This document shows positions 1-10,114 of a stretch of 64,000 bases of DNA, one piece after another; the first letter of the stretch is position 1; each line of letters opens with the position of its first letter. Position numbers and translations under genes: made by a program. The notes under the pieces were generated by a model. That model ran no database searches. It was not told the origin of the DNA and saw nothing but the letters and a program-made list of their open reading frames with translations. The stretch covers positions 868,001 through 932,000 of the forward strand of contig JAAROD010000076.1 of the NCBI GenBank assembly GCA_012274445.1. The letters run 5' to 3'. This stretch comes from Sclerotiophoma versabilis. Its lineage: Eukaryota; Ascomycota; Dothideomycetes; Pleosporales; Didymellaceae.

Positions 1-1590
1 CTAGCCTCGCTCTCGCGCTCGGTCACATACTCGATGCCTGGCACCTTCGATAAATCCAAAAACCTCGACGTCGAAGCGCAAATGGTTGAGAACGAGATCA
101 ACAAGTACTTTGGTCAGGTCTCGACGTATTACTTCGGCGAAGATCACTTTGCGATAAGAATGCAAGCGTACGATGACATACTCTGGGTTGTGCTGGGCTG
201 GCTCGAAAGCATACAATTCATTGAGGGTCATTCTGCAGGACACTATACTCCTGGCTCGCAAGGAGACTCGATGATTCCTGAGTGGCATGGCCGTCAGTTC
301 GTCCCTGCATTTGCCCACCGAGCGCGAGTCTTCTATGAACTCGCCGAGAAGGGCTGGGACTGGCGCCTCTGTGGTGGAGGTATGACGTGGAATCCACGTC
401 TGCTGCCGTACAAGAATGCCATCACGAACCAACTCTTCATATCGGCAAGCATTGGCATGTACTTGCACTTCCCTGGTGATACAAATTGCTCGCCATTCCT
501 CTCACAGTACGACAAGATCAAAGACAAAAACGGCAGGAAGCCGAATGATAAGCTCCTTCGCCCGCAAGAGCACGGTGAACAGTGTGACGAGAGTATCGAG
601 GGTGACAGTTCATATAATCCTATCTACCTCGCTAATGCGATTAACGGCTACGACTGGTTGAAGAACAGCGGCATGACAAACAAGCAAGGCCTCTACGTTG
701 ATGGCTTCCACATTGCTGGCTATCGCACAAACCATAGCAAAACTGAGTGCGACGAACGCAACGAAATGGTATACACCTACAATCAAGGAGTTTTGCTCTC
801 GGGTCTCAGAGGTCTCTGGGAATCAACCGGTAAGCAGACCTACCTCGAAGATGGTCACGAGCTTGTACGCAATGTCATCCACGCCACTGGTTGGACTGAC
901 GGGCACGCCTTTGCTCATGTCTCTACTCAACCCGAGAAGCCACACGAGATACCGGAAGCGCAGCAAGACGTTCTTACCAGCTGGTCCGGTCTCGGAGCGT
1001 ATGGCATTCTGGCTGAAGCGTGCGATCCATCTGGTACATGCAATCAGGATGGGCAAACCTTCAAAGGCATCTTTTTCCATCATCTCACAACCTTTTGCGC
1101 TCCATTACCATCTGTACCTGTTCGCCCGGGCAGGACATATGCGGCAAGCCGTGAAACGCGCGCTTTGCATACTAGAAGCTGCAAAGAGTACTCGAAGTGG
1201 ATTATACACAATGCAAGAGCCGCATTACGGACGAGAAATGAGCAAGGCCACTTCGGTAGTTGGTGGGGCGCAGACGTACATGGCGATGAACAACTTAAGG
1301 TGAAACGAGAGGCAAATGCGATGGACTATAGGAATAAACCGCACGAGTACATGGCGCAGTTCCAGGAAATAGTCGCAACACTGGAAAACGAAGAGGACGA
1401 CGAAGAGCGATTGGCAGGCCACGATATGACTGGCGAGCACGACAGGGATATAGATCCGCGCAGCTCCCACGACTTGAACGATCGTGGACGTGGCCGAACG
1501 GTCGAGACGCAAGGTAGTGGCGTCGCTGTGCTGAGAGCGATGATGGAATTTTCAAAGCTGGCTGAAAGCGATGATAATTTTGTTCCGTGA
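1..1590 (+). CDS. Glycoside hydrolase family 76 (alpha-1,6-mannanase-like), 5' partial
   Basis: The frame is open from the first base of the window, so the gene begins upstream; the first ATG inside the window is at 34 and gives 518 residues. The protein matches fungal GH76 enzymes, which cleave alpha-1,6-mannan and in fungi help remodel mannoproteins and GPI-linked wall proteins. Visible family features, numbered from that ATG: an Asp-Asp pair in YDDILWVVLGWLE (residues 47-48), the GGGMTWN stretch near 115-121, the NQLFISASIGMYL helix, and YTYNQGVLLSGLRGL near 240. The Asp pair fits the acidic pairs conserved in the family, but I cannot say which pair is catalytic. The last 100 residues are acidic and low in complexity (EDDEE, then many D/H/R). 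The signal peptide must lie upstream of the window. No intron is needed in this part. Confidence 0.85.
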   Translation, partial: LASLSRSVTYSMPGTFDKSKNLDVEAQMVENEINKYFGQVSTYYFGEDHFAIRMQAYDDILWVVLGWLESIQFIEGHSAGHYTPGSQGDSMIPEWHGRQFVPAFAHRARVFYELAEKGWDWRLCGGGMTWNPRLLPYKNAITNQLFISASIGMYLHFPGDTNCSPFLSQYDKIKDKNGRKPNDKLLRPQEHGEQCDESIEGDSSYNPIYLANAINGYDWLKNSGMTNKQGLYVDGFHIAGYRTNHSKTECDERNEMVYTYNQGVLLSGLRGLWESTGKQTYLEDGHELVRNVIHATGWTDGHAFAHVSTQPEKPHEIPEAQQDVLTSWSGLGAYGILAEACDPSGTCNQDGQTFKGIFFHHLTTFCAPLPSVPVRPGRTYAASRETRALHTRSCKEYSKWIIHNARAALRTRNEQGHFGSWWGADVHGDEQLKVKREANAMDYRNKPHEYMAQFQEIVATLENEEDDEERLAGHDMTGEHDRDIDPRSSHDLNDRGRGRTVETQGSGVAVLRAMMEFSKLAESDDNFVP

Positions 1591-2336
1591 GTTTTGATGT
1601 GCCATTCAGGCCATATTTACGTACTACCGAGACGCATTGCAATACTCATGACAGCACTTCGCGACTAAATATAACGATCTCACAGTGTTGACGAGATAAA
1701 GGTACGCATGGTCGTTCCGTTCTGAAGCAGCGAGCCAATCGTCGAAATACTTGAGGGGAGGTCTCAATAATGAGAGGGGTAAACTCACGCTGAAGAGCGT
1801 CTCGATGAGATCCGTTTGGGATATGCTCGTGCTTGTCACATGGATGGCCGTTTTGGGGGGCTAGTTCCGATTTTGTTCATTCACAACCTCGGAATCAGAA
1901 ATTAACCGTAGTTGCAGTGACCTACTATTCTCCCACATCGTGAACTTTCTTCCTTACAGGAACCCTATGCAGTATGCAGATCCGACTTCGTGTGTTGAAG
2001 TCTCCGAGCACGGTTAGCCCGACGCTGGAAAGTCTCCGTAGGGACGCATGTATATCTTGGCACATGCAGCTGACCACACTTCTCGTGTACCAACTCAGAT
2101 CCGACATCGCGCATAAAGCCCGTTCCAGGTATACTGCGAAGCTTGGTCTGGAAAGGGAGTGGAGTGTAAGCAATACGAAATACCTGGTGACTTGGGTGCT
2201 CACCTGAGAGTCATCGTTAGAGGGTACTTAAAGTTTCCCCAGAGCAAATGCAAGACTACTGTAAGACTGTCCACTTTATAAAGGCTAAGATTCACGCAAC
2301 CAAAACGTCACTATATTGCCAACCTCATTCCGCAAT
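1591..2336. other. Intergenic, 746 bp
   Basis: This lies between the GH76 3' end and the methyltransferase start, both on +. It should hold the 3' UTR of the first and the promoter of the second. I see no convincing coding exon, RNA gene or repeat. Confidence 0.5.
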
Positions 2337-3260
2337 ATGGCATCCCAAACACCATCCACAGCGAAAGACGGCATCGATCCTTCTGTACAGTCTTCCTGGC
2401 AGCAAGACCAAGACATTGCGCACCGTTACAAGGCTGCTGAGAATGCAACCCGGCCTTTCGCTAAGATCTCGGTCGAGCTCTCGGAGCAACTCACCACGCT
2501 CAAAGCCACTCCCGTGCGCATCCTGGATCTTGCAAGTGGCACCGGCGCTGTCGAGGCTGAAATCTACGCCGCGGTGCCAAAGGAACAGTGGGGCGATCTG
2601 GACGTACTGGCTGGCGACATCAGTCAGCCCATGCTGGACTATCTAGCCCAGAGAGCGGTGGAGGAAGGATGGACCGGGCTAAAGACTAAATTCGTCGACG
2701 GAGCGAAACTCAACCAGAATGGCGTAGACACAGACATGAGCGAGGGATTCGCGCATGTCTTCGTTGGGTTTGCGATTTTCATGCTCCCGCCCGACACCGT
2801 GAAGGCGTTGGTGGGAATGGTGCTCCCCGGGGGCACTTTGGCGGTCAGCTCCTGGCGCTCTCTGCCGTGGTATGGGCTGCTTAAGAAGACGTACGAAAGG
2901 ATTGACGACGGCCCTGAGATTCCCTCTGAAGATCAGCTTCGGAAGAGTTTGACAAATGGCCAACCGTGGCATGAGGTGGGATTCGTCAGAGATCAGCTGA
3001 GCGACGCGGGACTGCAAGAGGTGCAAGTCGTGCAGAGGAAATTCAATGTCGATTGTAGCACGCCAGAGGTTTTTATGACGACTATGGGGTTCATGCTTAA
3101 GATGTTGAGCAAACAGTGGCCGGAGGAGAAGAGGGAGGGGTGGTTGAAGGAGGTTGGAGAGGTGATGAAGGGAATTGTGGTGCAGGAGTCGGGTGGGGAG
3201 GAGGAGCATGTGTTTATGGAGTTTGAGGGGGTTGTGGGGGTGGGTTTGAAGGGTGAGTGA
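2337..3260 (+). CDS. Class I SAM-dependent methyltransferase
   Basis: An uninterrupted 307-residue protein. The start is the ATG at 2337 (MASQTPST); the frame is open a little further upstream but only from a TTG. Motif I, which binds S-adenosylmethionine, is clear as RILDLASGTG at residues 61-70, followed by a second strand ending in LAGDIS and a motif II/III-like stretch (VFVGFAIFMLPPD). This is the Methyltransf_25/UbiE-like fold. The substrate cannot be read from sequence; fungal members of this type often act on small molecules. The last 40 residues are unusually rich in Glu/Gly/Val because of a G-rich, C-poor coding strand (GGGGAGGAGG-type runs). No biosynthetic gene cluster surrounds it, so a role in secondary metabolism is not supported by context. 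Confidence 0.8.
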   Translation: MASQTPSTAKDGIDPSVQSSWQQDQDIAHRYKAAENATRPFAKISVELSEQLTTLKATPVRILDLASGTGAVEAEIYAAVPKEQWGDLDVLAGDISQPMLDYLAQRAVEEGWTGLKTKFVDGAKLNQNGVDTDMSEGFAHVFVGFAIFMLPPDTVKALVGMVLPGGTLAVSSWRSLPWYGLLKKTYERIDDGPEIPSEDQLRKSLTNGQPWHEVGFVRDQLSDAGLQEVQVVQRKFNVDCSTPEVFMTTMGFMLKMLSKQWPEEKREGWLKEVGEVMKGIVVQESGGEEEHVFMEFEGVVGVGLKGE

Positions 3261-3416
3261 GTTGATGGATGTGGGGAGAGACGCTGAGAATGTTGAGATC
3301 TGCGAATGCAAGACAGTGTCTCGTGGATAGAAGATTGGTTGGGTATTTCCTTCGTAGTAGCCGAAAATGCATCAATGCCCTGAACGCCATCGCTATGCCT
3401 TGCGAAATCTTGACTT

Positions 3417-4571
3417 TTACACCTCTTCGGACTGCGTCTCCAACCACTGTCCGAAGTATACACACGTCCTCGCTGATATCTCTCCTTCGTCGCCGCAAAG
3501 GTCGAAGACGGGGCAGTTACCACAGGGCGCGTCTACGAAACCGTTATAAACTTTCGTGTCGGTTGCAGTCAGAACAGTACGGTAGTTTGTCCCTGAAATC
3601 TTCTCGAGTCGTCCATCCAGCACCATCATCTCCAGCAGCTGCTCCATGTCGTCTTCTCTCACCGTCTTGCCTCTGAGAATCTCCTTCGAGTTCAGCCACT
3701 CGGCGACCGACGCAGAAGTTGGGTACTGCGGGCTGTTCCTGTGTACAATCTTTGACGCGTTCGGATCTCTTGGTGCGTGGTATGGTTTTACAGCTGGCGC
3801 ATCCTCGATGTCGCGTATCCCCTGTACCTGCGCCTTCTTCTGTGCAATCTCAGCCGATCTGTCTGGCTTCTCGTAATCGTTCCAGTTCCCTGGGACCTTG
3901 ATACACGTCTCGTTTTCGATGTGTTGTGCGACAATGCCTGATATTGTCTCAATCAATGCTGTGTCGAAGTCACCCTCTGACTGCCACGGGCCTCCAGCAA
4001 TGTCTTCTGACGGGCGCAGGTGCTTCAGTAAGTACATCTTCCGGTTCGGGAATTTGACGCTCATGACTGACTGCACCAGATCTTTGGACTCCAAACTCTT
4101 GAGGCATTTCGTGAGGACTTGTTGTGTGACGTTTGTTCGCGCGCGCAGTGCCTTGGACCAGATACCTTCGGCCTGGACTTGGTCAATGTGGTGGTAGAGG
4201 AGGCGTTCGTCCGGCGTTAGTCGTCGCAGTCTGAAGACGTGTTAGCAGTGAGCCACAGGAGTGTATGTAGTTGTTACGCACTTGTCAGCTTCTGCGCGCG
4301 ACCGCAGCTTCCAGCATGGCTCGCCTTCGAATGTCATGAGCTTCATGAGATGACGATCGCACAGCTCCTGTAAGAGCATAGTGAGCTCAGCCATGGTCTC
4401 CGCGACCTGCATGTTCGATAGGTCACGCTGGAAGAAGACGGTGCCCTGAGATCTTTGGGCGCATTTGTCGTACAGCGCATCAGCGGGGGAGCCTGCTTCG
4501 TTGTTTGCGAGGTCGACGGCGGAGGGCTCTTCCTCTTTCGGCACCATTGAGGGTGCCATGGGTGCAGCCAT
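3417..4571 (-). CDS. RPC34: RNA polymerase III subunit RPC34 (RPC6)
   Basis: Two exons on the minus strand: 4571-4282 and 4230-3417, with a 51-nt intron (GTGCGT..TTCAG) at 4231-4281; the joined protein has 367 residues. RPC34 is part of the RPC82/RPC34/RPC31 trimer that opens promoter DNA and contacts TFIIIB during tRNA and 5S transcription in the nucleus. The N-terminal winged helix is in exon 1, and the join restores a second winged helix (DERLLYHHIDQVQAEGIWSK, then LKSLESKDLVQSV). Near the C-terminus the conserved four-cysteine cluster (CGNCPVFDLC followed by CVYF) matches the iron-sulfur site of human POLR3F. The length exceeds the yeast and human proteins (about 317) because of an N-terminal extension and a linker. 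The start ATG is at 4571. Confidence 0.95.
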
Positions 4572-4959
4572 TTTGTCGTGTATCTACGCGTTACCGATCG
4601 ATCATGGGCGTGGTGTTGCAGCCGTGGCGCATTTTAGTGCAAAGGTCGACTGCGTGTTGCTCACAAAAAAGTAGGGTCGAGTCATCACGTGAGACCCACA
4701 TCGAAGCTGCGGGGAGCTGCTCACCTCCGAAGCTTAGAGCAAATCCTGGACTGGCAAGTGATCAAGGCAGACCCCTCCTTCCGGGCTCATCATCAGCAGC
4801 CTGTCCGGCGGGCATGTTTGCCAATCTGTACGACGTTTGCTATGGATGGAGACAAGGAGTTCTGAGCGCGAAAAGGATAGCCATCTTACCTGCGGGGACC
4901 CAGCAAAGCGACAAGATTGCGACATTGCGAGACAGCCATGCTCTGTACCTACTCAGGCT

Positions 4960-5175
4960 TCACATGGTAGTGAAAGGTATTAGTGCATCGTTGAGTGCTG
5001 TGTTGACTGTTGGACGGATGGGGAGATTGTCGAGAACGCTTGGAGAAGAGGAACTGCAAACCACCGCGGCAGTCTGTTCTTTATACTGGACACGAAATAA
5101 CGGTGTAAACTTGCCACTTTGCGAAGGTACTTCGATGCGTTCGTCTTCTTGTTGTTGTAAACGCGATAATTCCAT
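4960..5175 (-). CDS. Possible small protein, unrecognised
   Basis: A 71-residue frame starting at an ATG (MELSRLQQQEDERIEVP) inside the 950-bp gap between RPC34 and the alkaline phosphatase. It begins with a short Gln/Glu-rich helix that could be a coiled coil and ends in PFTTM. The frame extends upstream only to a TAG, 39 bases further, unless an upstream exon joins at the CAG at 5215-5217. I do not recognise a family. Codon choice looks coding-like, but the length is close to chance, so this may be UTR or promoter sequence of its neighbours. The rest of 4572-5522 holds nothing I can name. Confidence 0.25.
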   Translation of the reverse strand: MELSRLQQQEDERIEVPSQSGKFTPLFRVQYKEQTAAVVCSSSSPSVLDNLPIRPTVNTALNDALIPFTTM

Positions 5176-5522
5176 CCTTAGCACTTCAAGGTCTGGGACT
5201 GTCAAGACTGTCACCTGCGACCCTGATCGCTACCCCACAATCCTCGCGCAACGTGCCAAACCCTGAGCCACTCAAACAAGATCAAATGATTGGAGCCCTG
5301 ACCTGCTACTCGCGATACGCATCAGAAAGAGGCAGCGACGGTCACGCCTCAAGTGCAGATGATGGCGGACAGATAAAGCTAGGCTCAAAAGCGTTTGGCC
5401 CCATGCCGATCAGCCGCTCTGCAGGGCTGTGCCTCGAACATCATCTCGATAACCCTTGAATACGATGCTCCCCTAAGACAGCCCGCTGTCCTGCCACTCC
5501 TTCACCAACACAACCGCCAACG

Positions 5523-7352
5523 ATGAGCCGCCCCCTTCTCTCGAACCGGACGTCCTCGGAGTTCCAGGACCGTGACATTGCCGAGGAAGATGCACTCCTG
5601 ACTGGCCAGCGCACCGCGCGCAACGATTCACCATGGAAGAAATGGCGTGAGATTGGACTGTTGGTATGGGCGATCATAGCCACAGCCGGAGTCGTCGTTC
5701 TCGCTGTGGTATACCAGAAGACAGGAGGAGGATCATCAGACAACACACCCAGCAACAGCCACGGAAAACGCAATCTTATCTTCATGGTCTCTGACGGCAT
5801 GGGACCAACGAGCCTGAGCTTGACGCGCAGCTTCATGCAGTTCCAGAACGGCGCGCCGTTCAGCGAGCAGCTCGTCATCGACCAGCACATGATAGGCCAG
5901 TCGCGCACTCGATCCTCGTCCAGTCTCATCACCGACTCTGCCGCCGGCGCAACCGCCTTCTCGTGCGCGCAGAAGAGCTACAATGGCGCTATCTCAGTCA
6001 CTCCTGACCACGAGCCCTGCGGGACGGTGCTCGAGGCAGCGAAGAAGGCGGGATACATGACAGGCCTGGTTGTTACCACCCGTATCACCGATGCTACACC
6101 AGCGTGCTTTGCGGCACACGTCAACATGCGTCAGGAGGAGGATCGCATTGCTGAGCAGATGGTGGGCGACTACCCTCTCGGCCGTGTTGTAGACCTGATG
6201 TTCGGTGGTGGACGCTGCCACTTCGTCCCTAACACCACTGTCGAACACTCGTGCAGAGCTGACGACCGTGACGTGGTGGACCTTGCGCGAAAGAACGGCT
6301 TCAATTACATCTCCGACCGCGCAGGCTTCGATGGCTTGAAGGGTGGCGCCAAGCTTAATTTTCCTATGCTGGGTCTATTTGCTGATGGGGATATCCCATA
6401 TGAAATCGACCGCCGCAACGAGAATGACAAGTATCCTTCCCTACACGAGATGGCCGAGGCTGCTATGAAGGCCCTGAGTGAAGCCACCCGTGATAGTGAC
6501 AAGGGCTTCTTTCTCATGATTGAGGGTTCGAGAATTGATCATGCCGGTCATCACAACGATCCTGCCGCTCAGGTCCACGAGGTACTTGCCTACGACAAAG
6601 CTTTCAGCAGCGTGCTCGGGTTCATCAAGAATGAGAAGACGGAGACGGTCATGGTGTCCACCTCTGACCACGAGACAGGTGGTCTCGCAACTGCTCGCCG
6701 TACGTCCACTTCCAGTTCAGCTTACAATGACAAACACTAATATCACCCAGAACTCCACGCCACATACCCTGACTACGTATGGTTCCCCGCCCCCCTCGCC
6801 AACGCGTCTCACTCCGCCGAACGCCTCGCCATGGAATTCGCCACCTACCTCCTCTCCTCGCCCTCACACGAGCAGAAGAAGATTTTCGTCATCAACAGCA
6901 TCACCGACGGCCTTGGCATCCACGACTACACGGAGGAAGAAGTAGAGGCCATTACTGACGCGCCCCTTACCTCTCTGTATGCTTACGCCGACATGATTTC
7001 GCGGCGCTCGCAGACGGGATGGAGCACACACGGTCATTCAGCTGCAGACGTAAATATCTACACGTCTGACCCAAAGAAGGCCGCGGCGCTGGCGGGCAAT
7101 CACGAGAACACTGAAGTTGGAGAGTTTCTGAGAAACTATCTAGACGTTGATGTTGAGGCTGTGACCAAAGAGTTGAGGGAGAAAGGCAAAGATCTCAAGA
7201 TGTTGGACGTGAATGGTACGGAGGTCAGCTGGATGGGCAAGGTTCCTCAGGAAGGGGAGAGGTTGGATGGTCAGACTCATCTTGCGGATTATACCAGCGA
7301 TTTCAGGAAGAGACATCTACTACATGGAAGGGCTTGCGACTGCGGTCACTGA
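5523..7352 (+). CDS. PHO8: Vacuolar alkaline phosphatase (PHO8-like)
   Basis: Two exons, 5523-6699 and 6751-7352, with a 51-nt intron (GTACGT..CACCCAG); 592 residues, close to yeast Pho8 (566). It is a repressible phosphomonoesterase of the vacuole lumen, anchored as a type II membrane protein: a basic cytosolic N-terminus, then one membrane helix at about 44-64 (IGLLVWAIIATAGVVVLAVVY). Active-site motifs are complete: the metal ligand Asp in VSDGMG (D91), the nucleophile Ser in TDSAAGATAF (S139), zinc ligands in RIDHAGHHND and STSDHETGG, and the last zinc histidine in exon 2 (GWSTHGHSA). The splice join restores ATARQLHATYPDYVWFPAP. Family members use two Zn and one Mg and mature by proteolysis in the vacuole. 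Confidence 0.95.
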
Positions 7353-7694
7353 ACTTTGTAAAGCAGTTTGATAGCGTTGCATTATAGGCGTTCGTTCGGT
7401 TTGGATGCAAGATATAATCGTCTGCATTTATGGATTATGTTCTCTGCATCTTGGGGACTTACACAGAAGACGTCATACTAGATCAGTGGAAAGCGCTAGT
7501 CAACGTGCCTAAGCTTCGTGGACACGTCTCACGTACATCAATGCGCCTCGTTTTTCCACCAATCTCCATCGTACAGCAAAAGATCATTGGCAATTCACTT
7601 TGCTTTTGGCGTCCGACACCGCAGCAAGTCGCACGAGAATATATTGAATCTAACCGCATTTGCGGTAATCTAACAACAAGCAGGGCGAAGAATT
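7353..7694. other. Convergent 3' intergenic, 342 bp
   Basis: This separates the 3' ends of the alkaline phosphatase gene (+) and the DUF7708 gene (-). It should hold both polyadenylation regions. I see no further gene. Confidence 0.5.
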
Positions 7695-9745
7695 CTATTC
7701 GTCGCCTGTACGGAGCCATCTTCCCCCACGGATCATTTCTCGGGCTCCCCTCTCCACCTCAGTCTGGTCCTCAAAACGTACATACTCTGGCAAGACCATT
7801 GATTGTCCGGCGGTCGTAAGCAGGATCTTGAACCTCTGCGCAGAAGCCTTTTGATGCTCGAATAGTGTCTTGAGGAAAACGCCACACCATTCGGTACCAT
7901 CTGAAAAGCAAAGATCGTTAAGACTATCGATGATGCATCGCTCCAGTTGCGGTGTTGCTCGAAGAAGGTTTTGAAATAGAAGGAGGGCATCTGGCCATGA
8001 CTCATCGGAGCCATCAAGTCTTCCAAGACACTCATTCGACGTACAGAACGCGTCGTCTCTAACGTCGAACAGGAGAAGCTGAATAATCAGACTGTATACT
8101 AGTCCGATCAGACCCACCTTCTCGATATCGCGTCCGTCACGCACGTCAGCAGAGTGGGGTCTCTCGCAAAAATGGGAGATCACAGGCAACTTAGAGTCCC
8201 ATGCAGCGACTGCAGCCACCATCGCGGCGGCACGCGAACTGGGAAATTCTTCGGAAAACGCAGGGCTGGAAACCCAGAGCGTCGACAATTGTGTATCTGG
8301 ACTGATCCACTCGCTTAGCTTGAATGAGATATCGACATCCGGAAGCCAGAAATGCCCATCTTTGAACAGAGACGGGCCTTCGGTGCCGACTACAAATTGT
8401 TGCAGAGCTGTGCTGTGCACTCGGGCATCTGCACGATTCAGCGAGCCCCCTATACCGTTTGGGGATGCTGGGACGCCGATCTCAGGGCGGTGAAAAGCGC
8501 TGTTGTGTTTGTTTGAAGCTTCGACGTAGGCGCTCTCAACCATGGTCCGTAAGGTCCGCTGTGCAGCTTGTCCCGCCAGCAATTGATCGGAAGCAGTCAA
8601 CATCTGCTGCCTCATCTGGTCGATCTTCTCTGTCAGCAAGTCAATCTTGAGACTCGATTCGGCAACGTGTGCAACGCCTGCTACTCGATATATTTCATCA
8701 AGGCAATCGTCGATCTTCAATTTAGCCCCTTCGTAACGCTCCTTTAAACCCGCATTGAAGCTCTTGAAGCCTCGGGTGAGCTTCGATTCCATATACCACT
8801 GAATAGTATCGCGATAGAAGAGGAAGATGTGGGCATACAGACCAGCGAATAGTCGACGAAGTGTCGCATTTTTCGGGTATATGAGTACCAAATTCGCTGC
8901 GCGACTTGCCTTGTCTGCTACCTCTGCAATGGCCTCCGACAAGAGCTCCGCGATATCGTTGTGGTTCACGGCAGCACTGACGATAAGTGAGAGGCTCCCA
9001 CATAGTACCGATGTATACATGTTCTCGGATGGGAAGATGGCAAACACGCTTTTGAAGTTGTCAAGCTTGTCGCAAACATTCCGGAATCGACGGCCGACCT
9101 AAGAGCACACTATCAGCAGCAGGCCAAGTTCCACCAGACTTTCACTTGCCGGCGTCTGATTCCCTTTCCACTTCGATTCAAAACCTTGCACAATCCTGCG
9201 AAGGTCATTGAAATCCTGCGCAGCCATGTTCAACATAATTTCGTTTGCCTTGGCCCGAGACGACTTCCGTTGGAAACCCATTCTTGCCCATGCAGATGGC
9301 TTCTCTGTAGATTCAAGCTGCTCGCAGACTTTCTGCAGTGCTATCCCCGCGCTATCCATTTCTTGAATGGGGAAATCCCTATCGCAACTTGTCAAAGGTA
9401 GTTCACATTGCTGTGAGACGATGTTGTCACTCACCGTGGATCCCCATCCGGGTCTTGGTATAAGGCCTCTAAACGCATTCTTCGATCCGCTCTCTCTGTT
9501 GCATCTTGCCCCTGCTGTGCACTAATGGTTGCACGCTCGAGTGTTGTTTTGCCTGTTAATCGTTCTTCTGTGAACCTTCGCACAAGCACGAAACTTTGTG
9601 CGTTTTCCATCTCCTTCTGCTGGAAACTGTCTCGAAGTGACATGTTGATCCGGCCTTTTAAAGTCGAAAGTGCTTCGACAGCTGTAGTGCTTACGGCGTT
9701 TGAGTAGTTTTTAGCTTGTGGTCGAACATCGTTCTTTGCCGGCAT
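7695..9745 (-). CDS. DUF7708-type fungal protein, STAND/NACHT-associated architecture
   Basis: Proposed exons 9745-9435, 9378-9135 and 9098-7695 give 652 residues; start MPAKNDVRP. The central part (FAIFPSENMYTSVLCGSLSLIV, then a helix-rich stretch with FLFYRDTIQWYM) matches the N-terminal helical domain called DUF7708, common in fungal proteins that also carry NACHT or ankyrin modules. Here the C-terminal 200 residues resemble the region where such proteins carry an NTPase, but I see no Walker A motif, so the NTPase is absent or degenerate. Intron 1 (56 nt) is reasonable; a 49-nt alternative acceptor exists. Intron 2 would be only 36 nt with a GTGGAA donor, needed to remove an in-frame TAG at 9099-9101. 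Either it is a very short intron or the gene is interrupted. It is divergent from the AAA ATPase gene, 369 bp away. Confidence 0.6.
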
Positions 9746-10114
9746 GCAACCCTCGATGGACCGCTTACTCAGCCCGGCATGTACTTCGGGCTGTGGATGC
9801 AGGCGGTACAAGTGTTTTCGTGGCCGATAGGGTATTGCCGAATGAAGGATTGATACCCTGTCAGCAGCTGCTGCATTGGGCAACCAGCCGAGGATGCAAT
9901 AGCAAATTGCTGACCACACAACCCCACACACACGGCCCATTCTACGTTTACTCGCTGCTTTCTCTGACCGGAGCGATGTTCTGGTCTAGGTCGTGTTCTA
10001 TGGCCCACCCGCTTGCATTGATTTGGGAGCCAGGCTGAAAGGTCGTCTCTGGCTTATATCCGTGTTCAGCAATACTGCCCAGCCTCGTCACCAGCGATCC
10101 TCAGACTCTGCACC
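9746..10114. promoter_or_regulatory. Divergent promoter region, DUF7708 gene / AAA ATPase gene
   Basis: A 369-bp gap between two start codons that point away from each other, so both promoters must lie here. I see no clear TATA box. The arrangement allows shared control but does not prove it. Confidence 0.5.

Noticed and set aside
4505..5266. 253-residue frame on + between RPC34 and the phosphatase
   Set aside because: It overlaps the RPC34 start, lacks any domain and is Ser/Arg-rich without coding pattern.
9431..9940. Longer N-terminus for the DUF7708 protein starting at 9940
   Set aside because: The extension starts at a non-ATG codon and reads through the divergent promoter; the ATG at 9745 suits better.
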